Shown here piece after piece: positions 38,201 to 51,105 of a stretch of 64,000 bases of DNA. Positions within the stretch are counted from its first letter, which is position 1, and each line of letters opens with the position of its first letter. The stretch lies in NCBI RefSeq assembly GCF_029227915.1, contig NC_079881.1:31473501-31537500 (forward strand), given 5' to 3'. Position numbers and translations under genes: made by a program. This DNA comes from Hydractinia symbiolongicarpus. Lineage: Eukaryota; Cnidaria; Hydrozoa; Anthoathecata; Hydractiniidae. The notes beneath the pieces are model-generated. The model was not told the DNA's origin. It saw only the letters and a list, made by a program, of their open reading frames with translations, and did not search any database.

Positions 38201-38640
38201 TAAAAGCGATGCAGCCTAGTAATATCAAAACAAATATCGCTAAGTACATGTTGGTACGAATATGTGACCCAACCGTTGTAACTCAAACGGACTGACACCG
38301 TTAGAAAGTCAATGAAATGTAGTTTTTGAAACTGTCTCTCTTTCTTCAGCGCGCGCTAACAGCTAGGATTGGTCCCACAGTAAAGAATGACTTATTTATC
38401 TAAATTTTTGAATGAAGCGCTACACCAGCGTCCAGTGTAATCGCTGTGTTCCGGCAATCACGTCAAATTAAGAAGAATGTTATTTCTCGGAGACCATTTG
38501 TCTCCTTTATCACATTTATCAGGTGACAGTCCAAAGTTAGTTCAATTAAGTTCCACAATCAATCGTTTCATAGTTAAAAGCGATGCAACCTAGTAATATC
38601 AGAAAGATATCCCTAAATACATGTTGGTACGAGTATGTGA
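35282..38640 (+). repeat. Nine-monomer duplication (3,359 bp), copy 1
   Basis: Monomer starts in this copy: 35428 C, 35805 D, 36178 D/B, 36551 A, 36924 C, 37301 D/B, 37674 A, 38047 C, 38414 D. All nine recur at exactly +3,359 bp. Rare shared states include GATTAGTCCC, GACGATGAAATG, a T-C-T3 break in the T tract (TTTTCTTTAGCC), GGAGTCGACTTG, AAAACAGCACG, TTGGCACGAATATG and ACACCAGCGTCC. The D/B hybrids switch from D to B at AATTAAGTCCCACATT (near 36316 and 37438). Copy 1 enters from an A monomer at 35055, whose tail supplies the left edge. Confidence 0.93.
38055..38070 (+). other. 7-bp deletion in the monomer-start inverted repeat (first of two copies)
   Basis: The C monomer at 38047 reads GCGATACCACAGTGTAATGG. 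The CGCCCAG following CCACAG is missing, so the right arm of the inverted repeat is lost. The left arm also carries a CT-to-AT change. The same deletion is present at 41414-41429 in the duplicate. The related monomer at 44760 has the CGATACC substitution but keeps CGCCCAG, so the substitution came first, then the deletion, then the 3,359-bp duplication. Confidence 0.88.
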
Positions 38641-41600
38641 CTCAACCGTTGTAACTCAAACGTATTGATACTGTTAGAAAGACGATGAAATGTAGTTTTT
38701 GAAGCTGTCGCTATTTCTTCAGCGCGCGATAACGGCTAGGATTAGTCCCACAGTAAAGAATTACTTATGTATCTAAATTCTTAAATGAAGCGCTACCACA
38801 GCGCCCAGTGTAATCGCTGAGTTCCGGCAATCATGTCAAATTGAGAAGAATGTTGTTTCTTGGAGTCCAATTTTCTCATTCATCACATTTATTAGATCAC
38901 AGTCCAAAGTTTGTTCAATTAAGTCCCACATTCAATCGTTTCATTGCTAAAAGCGATGCAGCCTAGTAATATCAAAACAAATATCGCTAAATACATGTTG
39001 GTACGAATATGTGACCCAACCGTTGTAACTCAAACGGACTGACACCGTTAAAAAGTCAATGAAATGTAGTTTTTAAAACTGTCTCTCTTTCTTCAGCGCG
39101 CGCTAACGGCTAGGATTGGTCCCACAGTAAAAAAATGACTTTTCTTTAGCCTAATTCTTAAATGAAGCGCTACCACAGCGCCCAGTGTAATCGCTGAGTT
39201 CCGGCAATCTCGTCAAATTAAGAAGAATGTTATTTCTCGGAGACCAATTGTCTCCTTTATCACATTTATCAGGTGACAGTCCAAAGTTAGTTCAATTAAG
39301 TTCCACAATCAATCGTTTCATAGTTAAAAGCGATGCAACCTAGTAATATCAGAAAGATATCCCTAAATACATGTTGGTACGAGTATGTGACCCAACCGTT
39401 GTAACTCAAACGGATTGATACTGTTAGAAAGACAAGGAAATGTAGTTTTTGAAGCTGTCGCTATTTCTTCAGCGCGCGATAACGGCTAGGATTGGTCCCA
39501 CAGTAAAGAATGACTTATGTATCTAAATTCTTAAATGAAGCGCTACCACAGCGCCCAGTGTAATCGCTGAGTTCCGGCAATCTCGTCAAATTAAGAAGAA
39601 TGTTATTTCTCGGAGACCAGTTGTCTCCTTTATCACATTTATCAGGTGACAGTCCAAAGTTAGTTCAATTAAGTCCCACATTCAATCGTTTCACTGTTAA
39701 AAGCCATACAACCTAGTAGTACCGGAAAAATATCGCTAAATACATGTTGGTACGAATATGTGACGCAACCGTCGTAACTGAAGTGGATTGATACCGTTAG
39801 AAAGTCAATGAAATGTACTTTTTGAAACTTTCGTTATTTCTTCAGCGCGCGATAACGGCTAGGATTGGTCCCACAGTAAAGAATGACTCATTTATCTCAA
39901 TTCTTAAATGAAGCGCTACCACAGCGCCCAGTGTAATCGCTGAGTTCCGGCAATCATGTCAAATTAAAAAGAATGTTATTTCTTGGAGTCGACTTGTCTC
40001 ACTTATAACATTTTCAAGATCACAGTCCATAATCAGTTCAATTAAGTACCACAGTCAATTGCTTCACTGTTAAAAGCCATACAATCTAGTAATACCGGAA
40101 AAACAGCACGAAATACATGTTGGTACGAATATGTAACTCAACCGTTGTAACTCAAACGGATTGATACTGTTAGAAAGTCAATGAAATGTAGTTTTTGAAG
40201 CTGTCGCTATTTCTTCAGCGCGCGATAACGGCTAGGATTGGTCCCACAGTAAAGAATGACTTATGTATCTAAATTCTTAAATGAAGCGCTACCACAGCGC
40301 CCAGTGTAATCGCTGAGTTCCGGCAATCATGTCAAATTGAGAAAAATGTTGTTTCTTGGAGTCCAATTTTCTCATTTATCACATTTATTAGATCACAGTC
40401 CAAAGTTTGTTCAATTAAGTCCCACAGTCAATCGTTTCATTGCTAAAAGCGATGCAGCCTAGTAATATCAAAACAAATATCGCTAAATACATGTTGGCAC
40501 GAATATGTGACCCAACCGTTGTAACTCAAACGGACTGACACCGTTAAAAAGTCAATGAAATGTAGTTTTTGAAACTGTCTCTCTTTCTTCAGCGCGCTAT
40601 AACGGCTAGGATTGGTCCCACAGTAAAAAAATGACTTTTTTTTAGCCTAATTCTTAAATGAAGCGCTACCACAGCGCCCAGTGTAATCGCTGAGTTCCGG
40701 CAATCTCGTCAAATTAAGAAGAATGTTATTTCTCGGAGACCAATTGTCTCCTTTATCACATTTATCAGGTGACAGTCCAAAGTTAGTTCAATTAAGTCCC
40801 ACATTAAATCGTTTCACTGTTAAAGGCCATACAACCTAGTAGTACCGGAAAATTATCGCTAAATACATGTTGGTACGAATATGTGACGCAACCGTTGTAA
40901 CTAAAGTGGATTGATACCGTTAGAAAGTCAATGAAATGTACTTTTTGAAACTTTCGCTATTTCTTCAGCGCGCGATAACGGCTAGGATTGGTCCCACAGT
41001 AAAGAATGACTCATTTATCTATCTTTTTAAATGAAGCGCTACGACAGCGCCCAGTGTAATCGCTGAGTTCCGGCAATCCCGTCAAATTAAGAAGAATGTT
41101 ATATCTTGTAGTCCAATTGTCTCATTTATACCATTTTCAAGATCACAGTCCATAATCAGTTCAATTAAGTACCACAGTCAAATGTTTCACTGTTAAAAGC
41201 CATACAACCTAGTAATACCGGAAAAATAGCACGAAATACATGTTGGTACGAATATGTAACTCCACCGTTGTAACTCAAACGTATTGATACTGTTAGAAAG
41301 ACAATGAAATGTAGTTTTTGAAGCTGTCGCTATTTCTTCAGCGCGCGATAACGGCTAGGATTGGTCCCACAGTAAGGAATGACTTATTTATCTAAATTCT
41401 TAAATGAAGCGATACCACAGTGTAATGGCTGAGTTCCGGCAATCATGTCAAATTGAGAAGAATGTTGTTTCTTGGAGTCCAATTTTCTCATTTATCACAT
41501 TTATTAGATCACAGTCCAAAGTTTGTTCAATTAAGTCCCACAGTTAATCGTTTCATTGCTAAAAGCGATGCAGCCTAGTAATATCAAAACAAATATCGCT

Positions 41601-41999
41601 AAGTACATGTTGGTACGAATATGTGACCCAACCGTTGTAACTCAAACGGACTGACACCGTTAGAAAGTCAATGAAATGTAGTTTTTGAAACTGTCTCTCT
41701 TTCTTCAGCGCGCGCTAACAGCTAGGATTGGTCCCACAGTAAAGAATGACTTATTTATCTAAATTTTTGAATGAAGCGCTACACCAGCGTCCAGTGTAAT
41801 CGCTGTGTTCCGGCAATCACGTCAAATTAAGAAGAATGTTATTTCTCGGAGACCATTTGTCTCCTTTATCACATTTATCAGGTGACAGTCCAAAGTTAGT
41901 TCAATTAAGTTCCACAATCAATCGTTTCATAGTTAAAAGCGATGCAACCTAGTAATATCAGAAAGATATCCCTAAATACATGTTGGTACGAGTATGTGA
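38641..41999 (+). repeat. Nine-monomer duplication (3,359 bp), copy 2
   Basis: Monomer starts: 38787 C, 39164 D, 39537 D/B, 39910 A, 40283 C, 40660 D/B, 41033 A, 41406 C, 41773 D. The nine monomers have the same lengths as in copy 1. The few substitutions I saw include GACAATG/GACAAGG (36072 against 39431), GTTGAAAGCC/GTTAAAAGCC, TATAACATTT/TATCACATTT and CAGTGCGCG/CAGCGCGCG. The joint is the D monomer at 38414: after TACGAGTATGTGACTCAACC near 38640 it takes on an A-type tail (ACGTATTGATACTG, GAAGCTGTCG). The last D of copy 2 instead keeps its D tail (CGGGCTGACACC). Confidence 0.93.
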
Positions 42000-42145
42000 C
42001 TCAACCGTTGTAACACAAACGGGCTGACACCATTAGAAAGTCAATGAAATGTAGTTTTTGAAACTGACGCTATTTCTTTGGCGCGCGATAACGGATAGGA
42101 TTGGTCTCACAGTAAAGAATGACTTATTTATCTATCTTTTTAAAT

Positions 42146-45100
42146 GAAGCGCTACGACAGCGCCCAGTGTAATCGCTGAGTTCCGGCAATCCCGTCAAAA
42201 TAAGAAGAATGTTATATCTTGTAGTCCAATTGTCTCATTTATAACATTTTCAAGATCACAGTCCAAAGTTTGTTCAATTAAGTCCCACAGTCAATCGTTT
42301 CATTGCTAAAAGCGATGCAGCCTAGTAATATCAAAACAAATATCGCTAAATACATGTTGGTACGAATATGTGACACAACCGTTGTAACTCAAACGAACTG
42401 ACACTGTTAGAAAGTCAATGAAATGTAGTTTTTGAAACTGTCTCTCTTTCTTCAGCGCGCGCTAACGGCTAGGATTGGTACCACAGTAAAAAAATGACTT
42501 TTTTTTAGCCTAATTCTTAAATGAAGCGCTACCACAGCGCCCAGTGTAATCGCTGAGTTCCGGAATCACGTCAAACTAGGAAGAATGTTATTTCTTGGAG
42601 ACCAATTGTCTCCTTTATCACATTTATCAGGTGACAGTCCAAAGTTAGTTCAATTAAGTTCCACAATCAATCGTTTCATAGTTAAAGGCCATGCAACCTA
42701 GTAATATCAGAAAAATATTGGTAAACACATCTTGGTATGAATGGGTGACCCAACCGTTGTAACTCAAAAGGACTGACACCGTTAAAAAGTCAATGAAATG
42801 TAGTTTTTGAAACTGTCGCTATTTCTTCAGCGCGCGATAACGGCTAGGATTGGTCCCGCAGTGAAAAATGACTTTTTTATCCTAATTTTTAAATTGAAGC
42901 GCTCCCACAGCGCCCAGTGTAATCGCTGAGATTCGGCAATCATGTCAAATTAGGAAGAATGTTATTTCTTGGAGTCCAATTGTCTCATTTTAACATTTAT
43001 AAGGTCACAGACCATAATCATTTTAATTAAGTCCCACATTCAATCGTTTCACTGTTAAAAGCCATACAACCTAGTAGTACCGGAAAAACATCGCTAAATA
43101 CATGTTGGTACAAATATGTGACGCAGCCGTTGTAACTGAAGTGGATTGATACCGTTAGAAAGTCAATGAAATGTAGTTTTTGAAACTGTCGCTATTTCTT
43201 CAGAGCGCGATAACGGCTAGTATTGGTCCCACAGTAAAGAATGACTTATTTATCTAAATTCTTAAATGAAGCGCTACCACAGCGCCCAGTGTAATCGCTG
43301 AATTCCGGCAATCATGTCAAATTAAAAAGAATGTTATTTCTTGGAGACCAATTGTCTTCTTTATCACATTTATCAGGTGACAGTCCAAAGTTAGTTCAAT
43401 TAAGTTCCACAACCAATCGTTTCATAGTTAAAAGCGATGCAACCTAGTAATATCAGAAAGATATCCCTAAATACATGTTGGTACGAGTATGTGACCCAAC
43501 CGTTGTAACTCCAACGGGCTGACACCGTTAGAAAGACAATGAAATGTAGTTTCTGAAACAGACGCTATTTCTTTGGCGCGCGATAACGGATAGGATTGGT
43601 CTAACAGTAAAGAATGACTTATTTATCTAACTTTTTAAATGAAGCGCTACCACAGCGCCCAGTGTAATCGCCGAGTTCCGGCAATCCCGTCAAAATAAGA
43701 AGAATGTTATTTCTTGGAGTCCACTTGTCTCACTTATAACATTTTTAAGGTCACAGTCCATAATCAGTTCAATTAAGTACCACAGTCAATTGTTTCACTG
43801 TTAAAAGCCATACAACCTAGTAATACCGGAAAAATAGCACGAAATACATGTTGGTACGAATATGTAACCCAACCGTTGTAACTCAAACGGACTGACACCG
43901 TTAGAAAGTCAATGAAATGTAGTTTTTGAAACTGTCTCTCTTTCTTTAACGCGCGATAACGGATAGGATTGGTCCCACAGTAAAGAATGACTGATTTATC
44001 TAACTTTTTAAATGAAGCGCTACCACAGCGCCCAGTGATATCGCTGAGTTCCGGCAATCCCGTCAAAATTAAAAGAATGTTATTTCTTGGAGTCCAATTG
44101 TCTCATTTTAACATTTATAAGGTCACAGACCATAATCCTTTTAATTAAGTCCCACATTCAATCATTTCACTGTTAAAAGTCGTACAACCTAGTAGTACCG
44201 AAAAAAATATTGCTAAATACATGTTGGTACGAATATGTGTCGCAACCGTTGTAACTGAAGCGGATTGATACCGTTAGAAAGTCAATGAAATGTAGTTTTT
44301 GAAACTGTCGCTATTTCTTCAGCGCGCGATAGCGGCTAGGATTGGCCCCACAGTAAAGAATGACTCATTTATCTAAATTCTTAAATGAAGCGCTACCACA
44401 GCGCCCAGTGTAATCGCTGAGTTCCGGCAATCCCGTCAAAATAAGAAGAATGTTATATCTTGTAGTCCAATTGTCTCATTTATAACATTTTCAAGATCAC
44501 AGTCCATAATCAGTTCAATTAAGTACCACAGTCAAATGTTTCACTGTTAAAAGCCATACAACCTAGTAATACCGGAAAAATAGCACGAAATACATGTTGG
44601 TACGAATATGTAATTCCACCGTTGTAACTCAAACGTATTGATACTGTTAGAAAGACAATGAAATGTAGTTTTTGAAGCTGTCGCTATTTCTTCAGTGCGC
44701 GATAACGGCTAGGATTGGTCCCACAGTAAAGAATGACTTATTTATCTAAATTCTTAAATGAAGCGATACCACAGCGCCCAGTGTAATCGCTGAGTTCCGG
44801 CAATCATGTCAAATTGAGAAGAATGTTGTTTCTTGGAGTCCAATTTTCTCATTTATCACATTTATTAGATCACAGTCCAAAAGTTTGTTCAATTAAGTAC
44901 CACAGTTAATCGTTTCATTGCTAAAAGCGATGCAGCCTAGTAATATCAAAACAAATATCGCAAAATACATGTTGGTACGAATATGTGACCCAACCGTTGT
45001 AACTCAAACGGAATGACACCGTTAGAAAGTCAATGAAATGTAGTTTTTGAAACTGTCTCTCTTTCTTCAGCGCGCGCTAACGGCTAGGATTGGTCCCACA

Positions 45101-45507
45101 GTAAAGAATGACTTATTTATCTAAATTTTTGAATGAAGCGCTACACCAGCGTCCAGTGTAATCGCTGTGTTCCGGCAATCACGTCAAATTAAGAAGAATG
45201 TTATTTCTCGGAGACCATTTGTCTCCTTTATCACATTTATCAGGTGACAGTCCAAAGTTAGTTCAATTAAGATCCACAATCAATCGTTTCATAGTTAAAA
45301 GCGATGCAACCTAGTAATATCAGAAAGATATCCCTAAATACATGTTGGTACGAGTATGTGACCCAACCGTTGTAACTCAAACGGGCTGACACCATTAGAA
45401 AGTCAATGAAATGTAGTTTTTGAAACTGACGCTATTTCTTTGGCGCGCGATAACGGAGGGGATTGGTCTCACAGTAAAGAATGACTTATTTATCTATCTT
45501 TTTAAAT
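42146..45507 (+). repeat. Block VII: nine-monomer rhythm continued
   Basis: Monomer starts and classes: 42146 A/C, 42523 D/E, 42896 B, 43268 D, 43641 A, 44014 B, 44387 A, 44760 C, 45135 D. The last three (A with TTATATCTTGTAGTCC, C with CGATACC, D with ACACCAGCGTCC) match 41033, 41406 and 41773 at 3,354 to 3,362 bp. The first four match 45508-46629 at 3,361-3,362 bp. A nine-monomer step therefore links both ends. The A/C hybrid switches near 42262 (TTCAAGATCACAG then TCCAAAGTTTGTTC), and the D/E hybrid near 42700 (TTAAAGGCCATGC then ATATTGGTAAACAC). The A at 43641 carries GATTTATC in place of TATTTATC near its end, which opens a 97-codon minus-strand frame by chance. Confidence 0.88.
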
Positions 45508-47001
45508 GAAGCGCTACGACAGCGCCCAGTGTAATCGCTGAGTTCCGGCAATCCCGTCAAAATAAGAAGAATGTTATATCTTGTAGTCCAATTGTCTCAT
45601 TTATAACATTTTCAAGATCACAATCCAAAGTTTGTTCAATTAAGTCCCACAGTCAATCGTTTCATTGCTAAAAGCGATGCAGCCTAGTAATATCAAAACA
45701 AATATCGCTAAATACATGTTGGTACGAATATGTGACACAACCGTTGTAACTCAAACGAACTGACACCGTTAGAAAGTCAATGAAATGTAGTTTTTGAAAC
45801 TGTCTCTCTTTCTTCAGCGCGCGCTAACGGTTAGGATTGGTACCACAGTAAAAAAATGATTTTTTTTTAGCCTAATTCTTAAATGAAGCGCTACCACAGC
45901 GCCCAGTGTAATCGCTGAGTTCCGGAATCACGTCAAACTAGGAAGAATGTTATTTCTTGGAGACCAATTGTCTCCTTTATCACATTTATCAGGTGACAGT
46001 CCAAAGTTAGTTCAATTAAGTTCCACAATCAATCGTTTCATAGTTAAAGGCCATGCAACCTAGTAATATCAGAAAAATATTGGTAAACACATGTTGGTAT
46101 GAATGGGTGACCCAACCGTTGTAACTCAAAAGGACTGACACCGTTAAAAAGTCAATGTAATGTAGTTTTTGAAACTGTCGCTATTTCTTCAGCGCGCGAT
46201 AACGGCTAGGATTGGTCCCGCAGTGAAAAATGACTTTTTTATCCTAATTTTTAATTGAAGCGCTCCCACAGCGCCCAGTGTAATCGCTGAGATTCGGCAA
46301 TCATGTCAAATTAGGAAGAATGTTATTTCTTGGAGTCCAATTGTGTCATTTTAACATTTATAAGGTCACAGACCATAATCATTTTAATTAAGTCCCACAT
46401 TCAATCGTTTCACTGTTAAAAGCCATACAACCTAGCAGTACCGGAAAAACATCGCTAAATACATGTTGGTACAAATATGTGACGCAGCCGTTGTAACTGA
46501 AGTGGATTGATACCGTTAGAAAGTCAATGAAATGTAGTTTTTGAAACTGTCGCTATTTCTTCAGAGCGCGATAACGGCTAGTATTGGTCCCACAGTAAAG
46601 AATGACTTATTTATCTAAATTCTTAAATGAAGCGCTACCACAGCGCCCAGTGTAATCGCTGAGTTCCGGCAATCATGTCAAATTAAAAAGAATGTTATTT
46701 CTTGGAGACCAATTGTCTTCTTTATCACATTTATCAGGTGACAGTCCAAAGTTAGTTCAATTAAGTTCCACAACCAATCGTTTCATAGTTAAAAGCGATG
46801 CAACCTAGTAATATCAGAAAGATATCCCTAAATACATGTTGGTACGAGTATGTGACCCAACCGTTGTAACTCCAACGGGCTGACACCGTTAGAAAGACAA
46901 TGAAATGTAGTTTCTGAAACAGACGCTATTTCTTTGGCGCGCGATAACGGAGGGGATTGGTCTCACAGTAAAGAATGACTTATTTATCTATCTTTTTAAA
47001 T
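45508..47001 (+). repeat. Four-monomer duplication (1,494 bp), copy 1
   Basis: Monomers 45508 A/C, 45885 D/E, 46257 B, 46629 D each recur at +1,494 bp. They share AAAATGATTTTTTTTTAGCC, GGAATCACGTCAAACTAGG, GTCAATGTAATG, AAAACATCGCTAAATAC, GTGACGCAGCC and GAAACAGACGC. This four-monomer unit is a subset of the nine-monomer unit to its left. The joint is in the D monomer at 46629, whose tail becomes CGGAGGGGATTGG with CTATCTTTTTAAATG and so leads back into an A/C monomer. Confidence 0.92.
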
Positions 47002-48495
47002 GAAGCGCTACGACAGCGCCCAGTGTAATCGCTGAGTTCCGGCAATCCCGTCAAAATAAGAAGAATGTTATATCTTGTAGTCCAATTGTCTCATTTATAA
47101 CATTTTCAAGATCACAGTCCAAAGTTTGTTCAATTAAGTCCCACAGTCAATCGTTTCATTGCTAAAAGCGATGCAGCCTAGTAATATCAAAACAAATATC
47201 GCTAAATACATGTTGGTACGAATATGTGACACAACCGTTGTAACTCAAACGAACTGACACCGTTAAAAAGTCAATGAAATGTAGTTTTTGAAACTGTCTC
47301 TCTTTCTTCAGCGCGCGCTAACGGTTAGGATTGGTACCACAGTAAAAAAATGATTTTTTTTTAGCCTAATTCTTAAATGAAGCGCTACCACAGCGCCCAG
47401 TGTAATCGCTGAGTTCCGGAATCACGTCAAACTAGGAAGAATGTTATTTCTTGGAGACCAATTGTCTCCTTTATCACATTTATCAGGTGACAGTCCAAAG
47501 TTAGTTCAATTAAGTTCCACAATCAATCGTTTCATAGTTAAAGGCCATGCAACCTAGTAATATCAGAAAAATATTGGTAAACACATGTTGGTATGAATGG
47601 GTGACCCAACCGTTGTAACTCAAAAGGACTGACACCGTTAAAAAGTCAATGTAATGTAGTTTTTGAAACTGTCGCTATTTCTTCAGCGCCCAATAACGGC
47701 TAGGATTGGTCCCGCAGTGAAAAATGACTTTTTTATCCTAATTTTTAATTGAAGCGCTCCCACAGCGCCCAGTGTAATCGCTGAGATTCGGCAATCATGT
47801 CAAATTAGGAAGAATGTTATTTCTTGGAGTCCAATTGTCTCATTTTAACATTTATAAGGTCACAGACCATAATCATTTTAATTAAGTCCCACATTCAATC
47901 GTTTCACTGTTAAAAGCCATACAACCTAGCAGTACCGGAAAAACATCGCTAAATACATGTTGGTACAAATATGTGACGCAGCCGTTGTAACTGAAGTGGA
48001 TTGATACCGTTAGAAAGTCAATGAAATGTAGTTTTTGAAACTGTCGCTATTTCTTCAGAGCGCGATAACGGCTAGTATTGGTCCCACAGTAAAGAATGAC
48101 TTATTTATCTAAATTCTTAAATGAAGCGCTACCACAGCGCCCAGTGTAATCGCTGAGTTCCGGCAATCATGTCAAATTAAAAAGAATGTTATTTCTTGGA
48201 GACCAATTGTCTTCTTTATCACATTTATCAGGTGACAGTCCAAAGTTAGTTCAATTAAGTTCCACAACCAATCGTTTCATAGTTAAAAGCGATGCAACCT
48301 AGTAATATCAGAAAGATATCCCTAAATACATGTTGGTACGAGTATGTGACCCAACCGTTGTAACTCCAACGGGCTGACACCGTTAGAAAGACAATGAAAT
48401 GTAGTTTCTGAAACAGACGCTATTTCTTTGGCGCGCGATAACGGATAGGATTGGTCTAACAGTAAAGAATGACTTATTTATCTAACTTTTTAAAT
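47002..48495 (+). repeat. Four-monomer duplication (1,494 bp), copy 2
   Basis: Monomers 47002 A/C, 47379 D/E, 47751 B, 48123 D. Differences from copy 1 that I noticed are single bases or pairs: CAGTCC for CAATCC, GTTAAAAAG for GTTAGAAAG, AGCGCCCAATAACGG for AGCGCGCGATAACGG near 47685, and GTCTCATTTT for GTGTCATTTT. The final D keeps the tail CGGATAGGATTGGTCTAAC seen at 43268, showing the original right-hand context. Confidence 0.92.
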
Positions 48496-51105
48496 GAAGC
48501 GCTACCACAGCGCCCAGTGTAATCGCCGAGTTCCGGCAATCCCGTCAAAATAAGAAGAATGTTATTTCTTGGAGTCCACTTGTCTCACTTATAACATTTT
48601 TAAGGTCACAGTCCATAATCAGTTCAATTAAGTACCACAGTCAATTGTTTCACTGTTAAAAGCCATACAACCTAGTAATACCGGAAAAATAGCACGAAAT
48701 ACATGTTGGTACGAATATGTGACCCAACCGTTGTAACTCAAACGGACTGACACCGTTAGAAAGTCAATGAAATGTAGTTTTTGAAACTGTCTCTCTTTCT
48801 TTAGCGCGCGATAACGGATAGGATTGGTCCCACAGTAAAGAATGACTGATTTATCTAACTTTTTAAATGAAGCGCTACCACAGCGCCCAGTGATATCGCT
48901 GAGTTCCGCAATCCCGTCAAAATTAAAAGAATGTTATTTCTTGGAGTCCAATTGTCTCATTTTAACATTTATAAGGTCACAGACAATAATCCTTTTAATT
49001 AAGTCCCACATTCAATCATTTCACTGTTAAAAGTCGTACAACCTAGAAGTACCGAAAAAAATATTGCTAAATACATGTTGGTACGAATATGTTACCCAAC
49101 CGTTGTAACTTAAACGGACTGACACCGTTAGAAAGTTAATGATATGTAGTTTTCGAAACTGTATTTCTTTCTTTAGTGCGCGCTAACGGCTAGGATTGGT
49201 CCCACAGTAAAAAATGACTTCTTTTAGACTAATTCTTAAATGAAGCGCTACCACAGCGCCCAGTGTAGTCGCTGAGTTCCGGCCATCACGTCAAATTAAG
49301 AAGAATGTTATTTCTTGGAGACCAATTGTCTCATTTTAACATTTATAAGGTCACAGACCATAATCATTTTAATTAAGTCCCACATTCAATCGTTTCACTG
49401 TTAAAAGCCATACAACCTAGTAGTACCGGAAAAACATCGCTAAATACATGTTGGTACAAATATGTGACGCAACCGTTGTAACTGAAGTGGATTGATACCG
49501 TTAGAAAGTCAATGAAATGTAGTTTTTGAAACTGTCGCTATTTCTTCAGAGCGCGATAACGGCTAGTATTGGTCCCACAGTAAAGAATGACTTATTTATC
49601 TAAATTCTTAAATGAAGCGCTACCACAGCGCCCAGTGTAATCGCTGAGTTCCGGCAATCATGTCAAATTAAAAAGAATGTTATTTCTTGGAGACCAATTG
49701 TCTTCTTTATCACATTTATCAGGTGACAGTCCAAAGTTAGTTCAATTAAGTTCCACAACCAATCGTTTCATAGTTAAAAGCGATGCAACCTAGTAATATC
49801 AGAAAGATATCCCTAAATACATGTTGGTACGAGTATGTGACCCAGCCGTTGTAACTCCAACGGGCTGACACCGTTAGAAAGACAATGAAATGTAGTTTCT
49901 GAAACAGACGCTATTTCTTTGGCGCGCGATAACGGATAGGATTGGTCTAACAGTAAAGAATGACTTATTTATCTAACTTTTTAAATGAAGCGCTACCACA
50001 GCGCCCAGTGTAATCGCCGAGTTCCGGCAATCCCGTCAAAATAAGAAGAATGTTATTTCTTGGAGTCCAATTGTCTCATTTTAACATTTATAAGGTCACA
50101 GACCATAATCATTTTAATTTATTCCCACATTCAATCATTTCACTGTTAAAAGTCGTACAACCTGGTAGTACCGAAAAAAATATTGCTAAATACATGTTGG
50201 TACGAATATGTGACGCAGCCTTTGTAACTGAAGCGGATTGATACCGTTAGAAAGTCAATGAAATGTAGTTTTTGAAACTGTCGCTATTTCTTCAGCGCGC
50301 GATAACGGCTAGGATTGGTCCCACAGTAAAGAATGACTTATTTATCTAAATTCTTAAATGAAGCGCTACCACAGCGCCCAGTGTAATCGCTGAGTTCCGG
50401 CAATCATGTCAAATTGAGAAGAATGTTATTTCTTGGAGTCCAATTTTCTCATTTATCACATTTATTAGATCACAATCCAAAGTTTGTTCAATTAAGTCCC
50501 ACAGTCAATCGTTTCATTGCTAAAAGCGATGCAACCTAGTAATACCGGAAAAATAGCACGAAATACATGTCGGTACGAATATGTAACTCAACCGTTGTAA
50601 CTCAAACGGATTGATACTGTTAAAAAGACAAGGAAATGTAGTTTTTGAAGCTGTCGCTATTTCTTCAGCGCGCAATAACAGCTAGGATTGGTCCCACAGT
50701 AAAGAATGACTTATTTATCTAAATTCTTAAATGAAGCGCTACCACAGCGCCCAGTGTAATCGCTGAGTTCCGGCAATCATGTCAAATTGAGAAGAATGTT
50801 ATTTCTTGGAGTCCAATTTTCTCATTTATCACATTTATTAGATCACAATCCAAAGTTTGTTCAATTAAGTCCCACAGTCAATCGTTTCATTGCTAAAAGC
50901 GATGCAACCTAGTAATATCAAAAAGATATCCCTAAATACATGTTGGTACGAGTATGTGACCCAATCGTTGTAACTCAAACGGGCTGACACCGTTAGAAAG
51001 TCAATGAAATGTAGTTTTTGAAACTGTCGCTATTTCTTTAGCGCGCAATAACGGATAGGATTGGTCCCACAGTAAAGAATGACTAATTTATCTCAATTTT
51101 TAAAT
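48496..51105 (+). repeat. Block VIII: mixed A, B, D and C/A monomers
   Basis: Monomer starts and classes: 48496 A, 48869 B/C hybrid, 49242 B, 49614 D, 49987 B, 50360 C/A hybrid, 50733 C/D hybrid. 48496 and 48869 match 43641 and 44014 at 4,855 bp. The hybrid at 48869 has a B front (CCTTTTAATTAAG, AAAAAAATATTGC) and a C-like back (GTTACCCAACC, then a short T run with AGACTAATTC). The B monomer at 49242 has GTAGTCGC and CCGGCCATCACG, states also found at 61936, 63056 and 63802, which ties this block to the right end of the window. The 50360 monomer is C up to GCGATGCAACC and then A, with GACAAGG and CAATAACAGC, as at 61188. Confidence 0.83.

Noticed and set aside
43773-44066. Minus-strand open frames of 97 codons (also at 60574-60867)
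   Set aside because: Both start at TTG, not ATG. They exist because CTTATTTATC became CTGATTTATC, which removes a TAA on the minus strand. The two copies are related satellite monomers, not a conserved gene.
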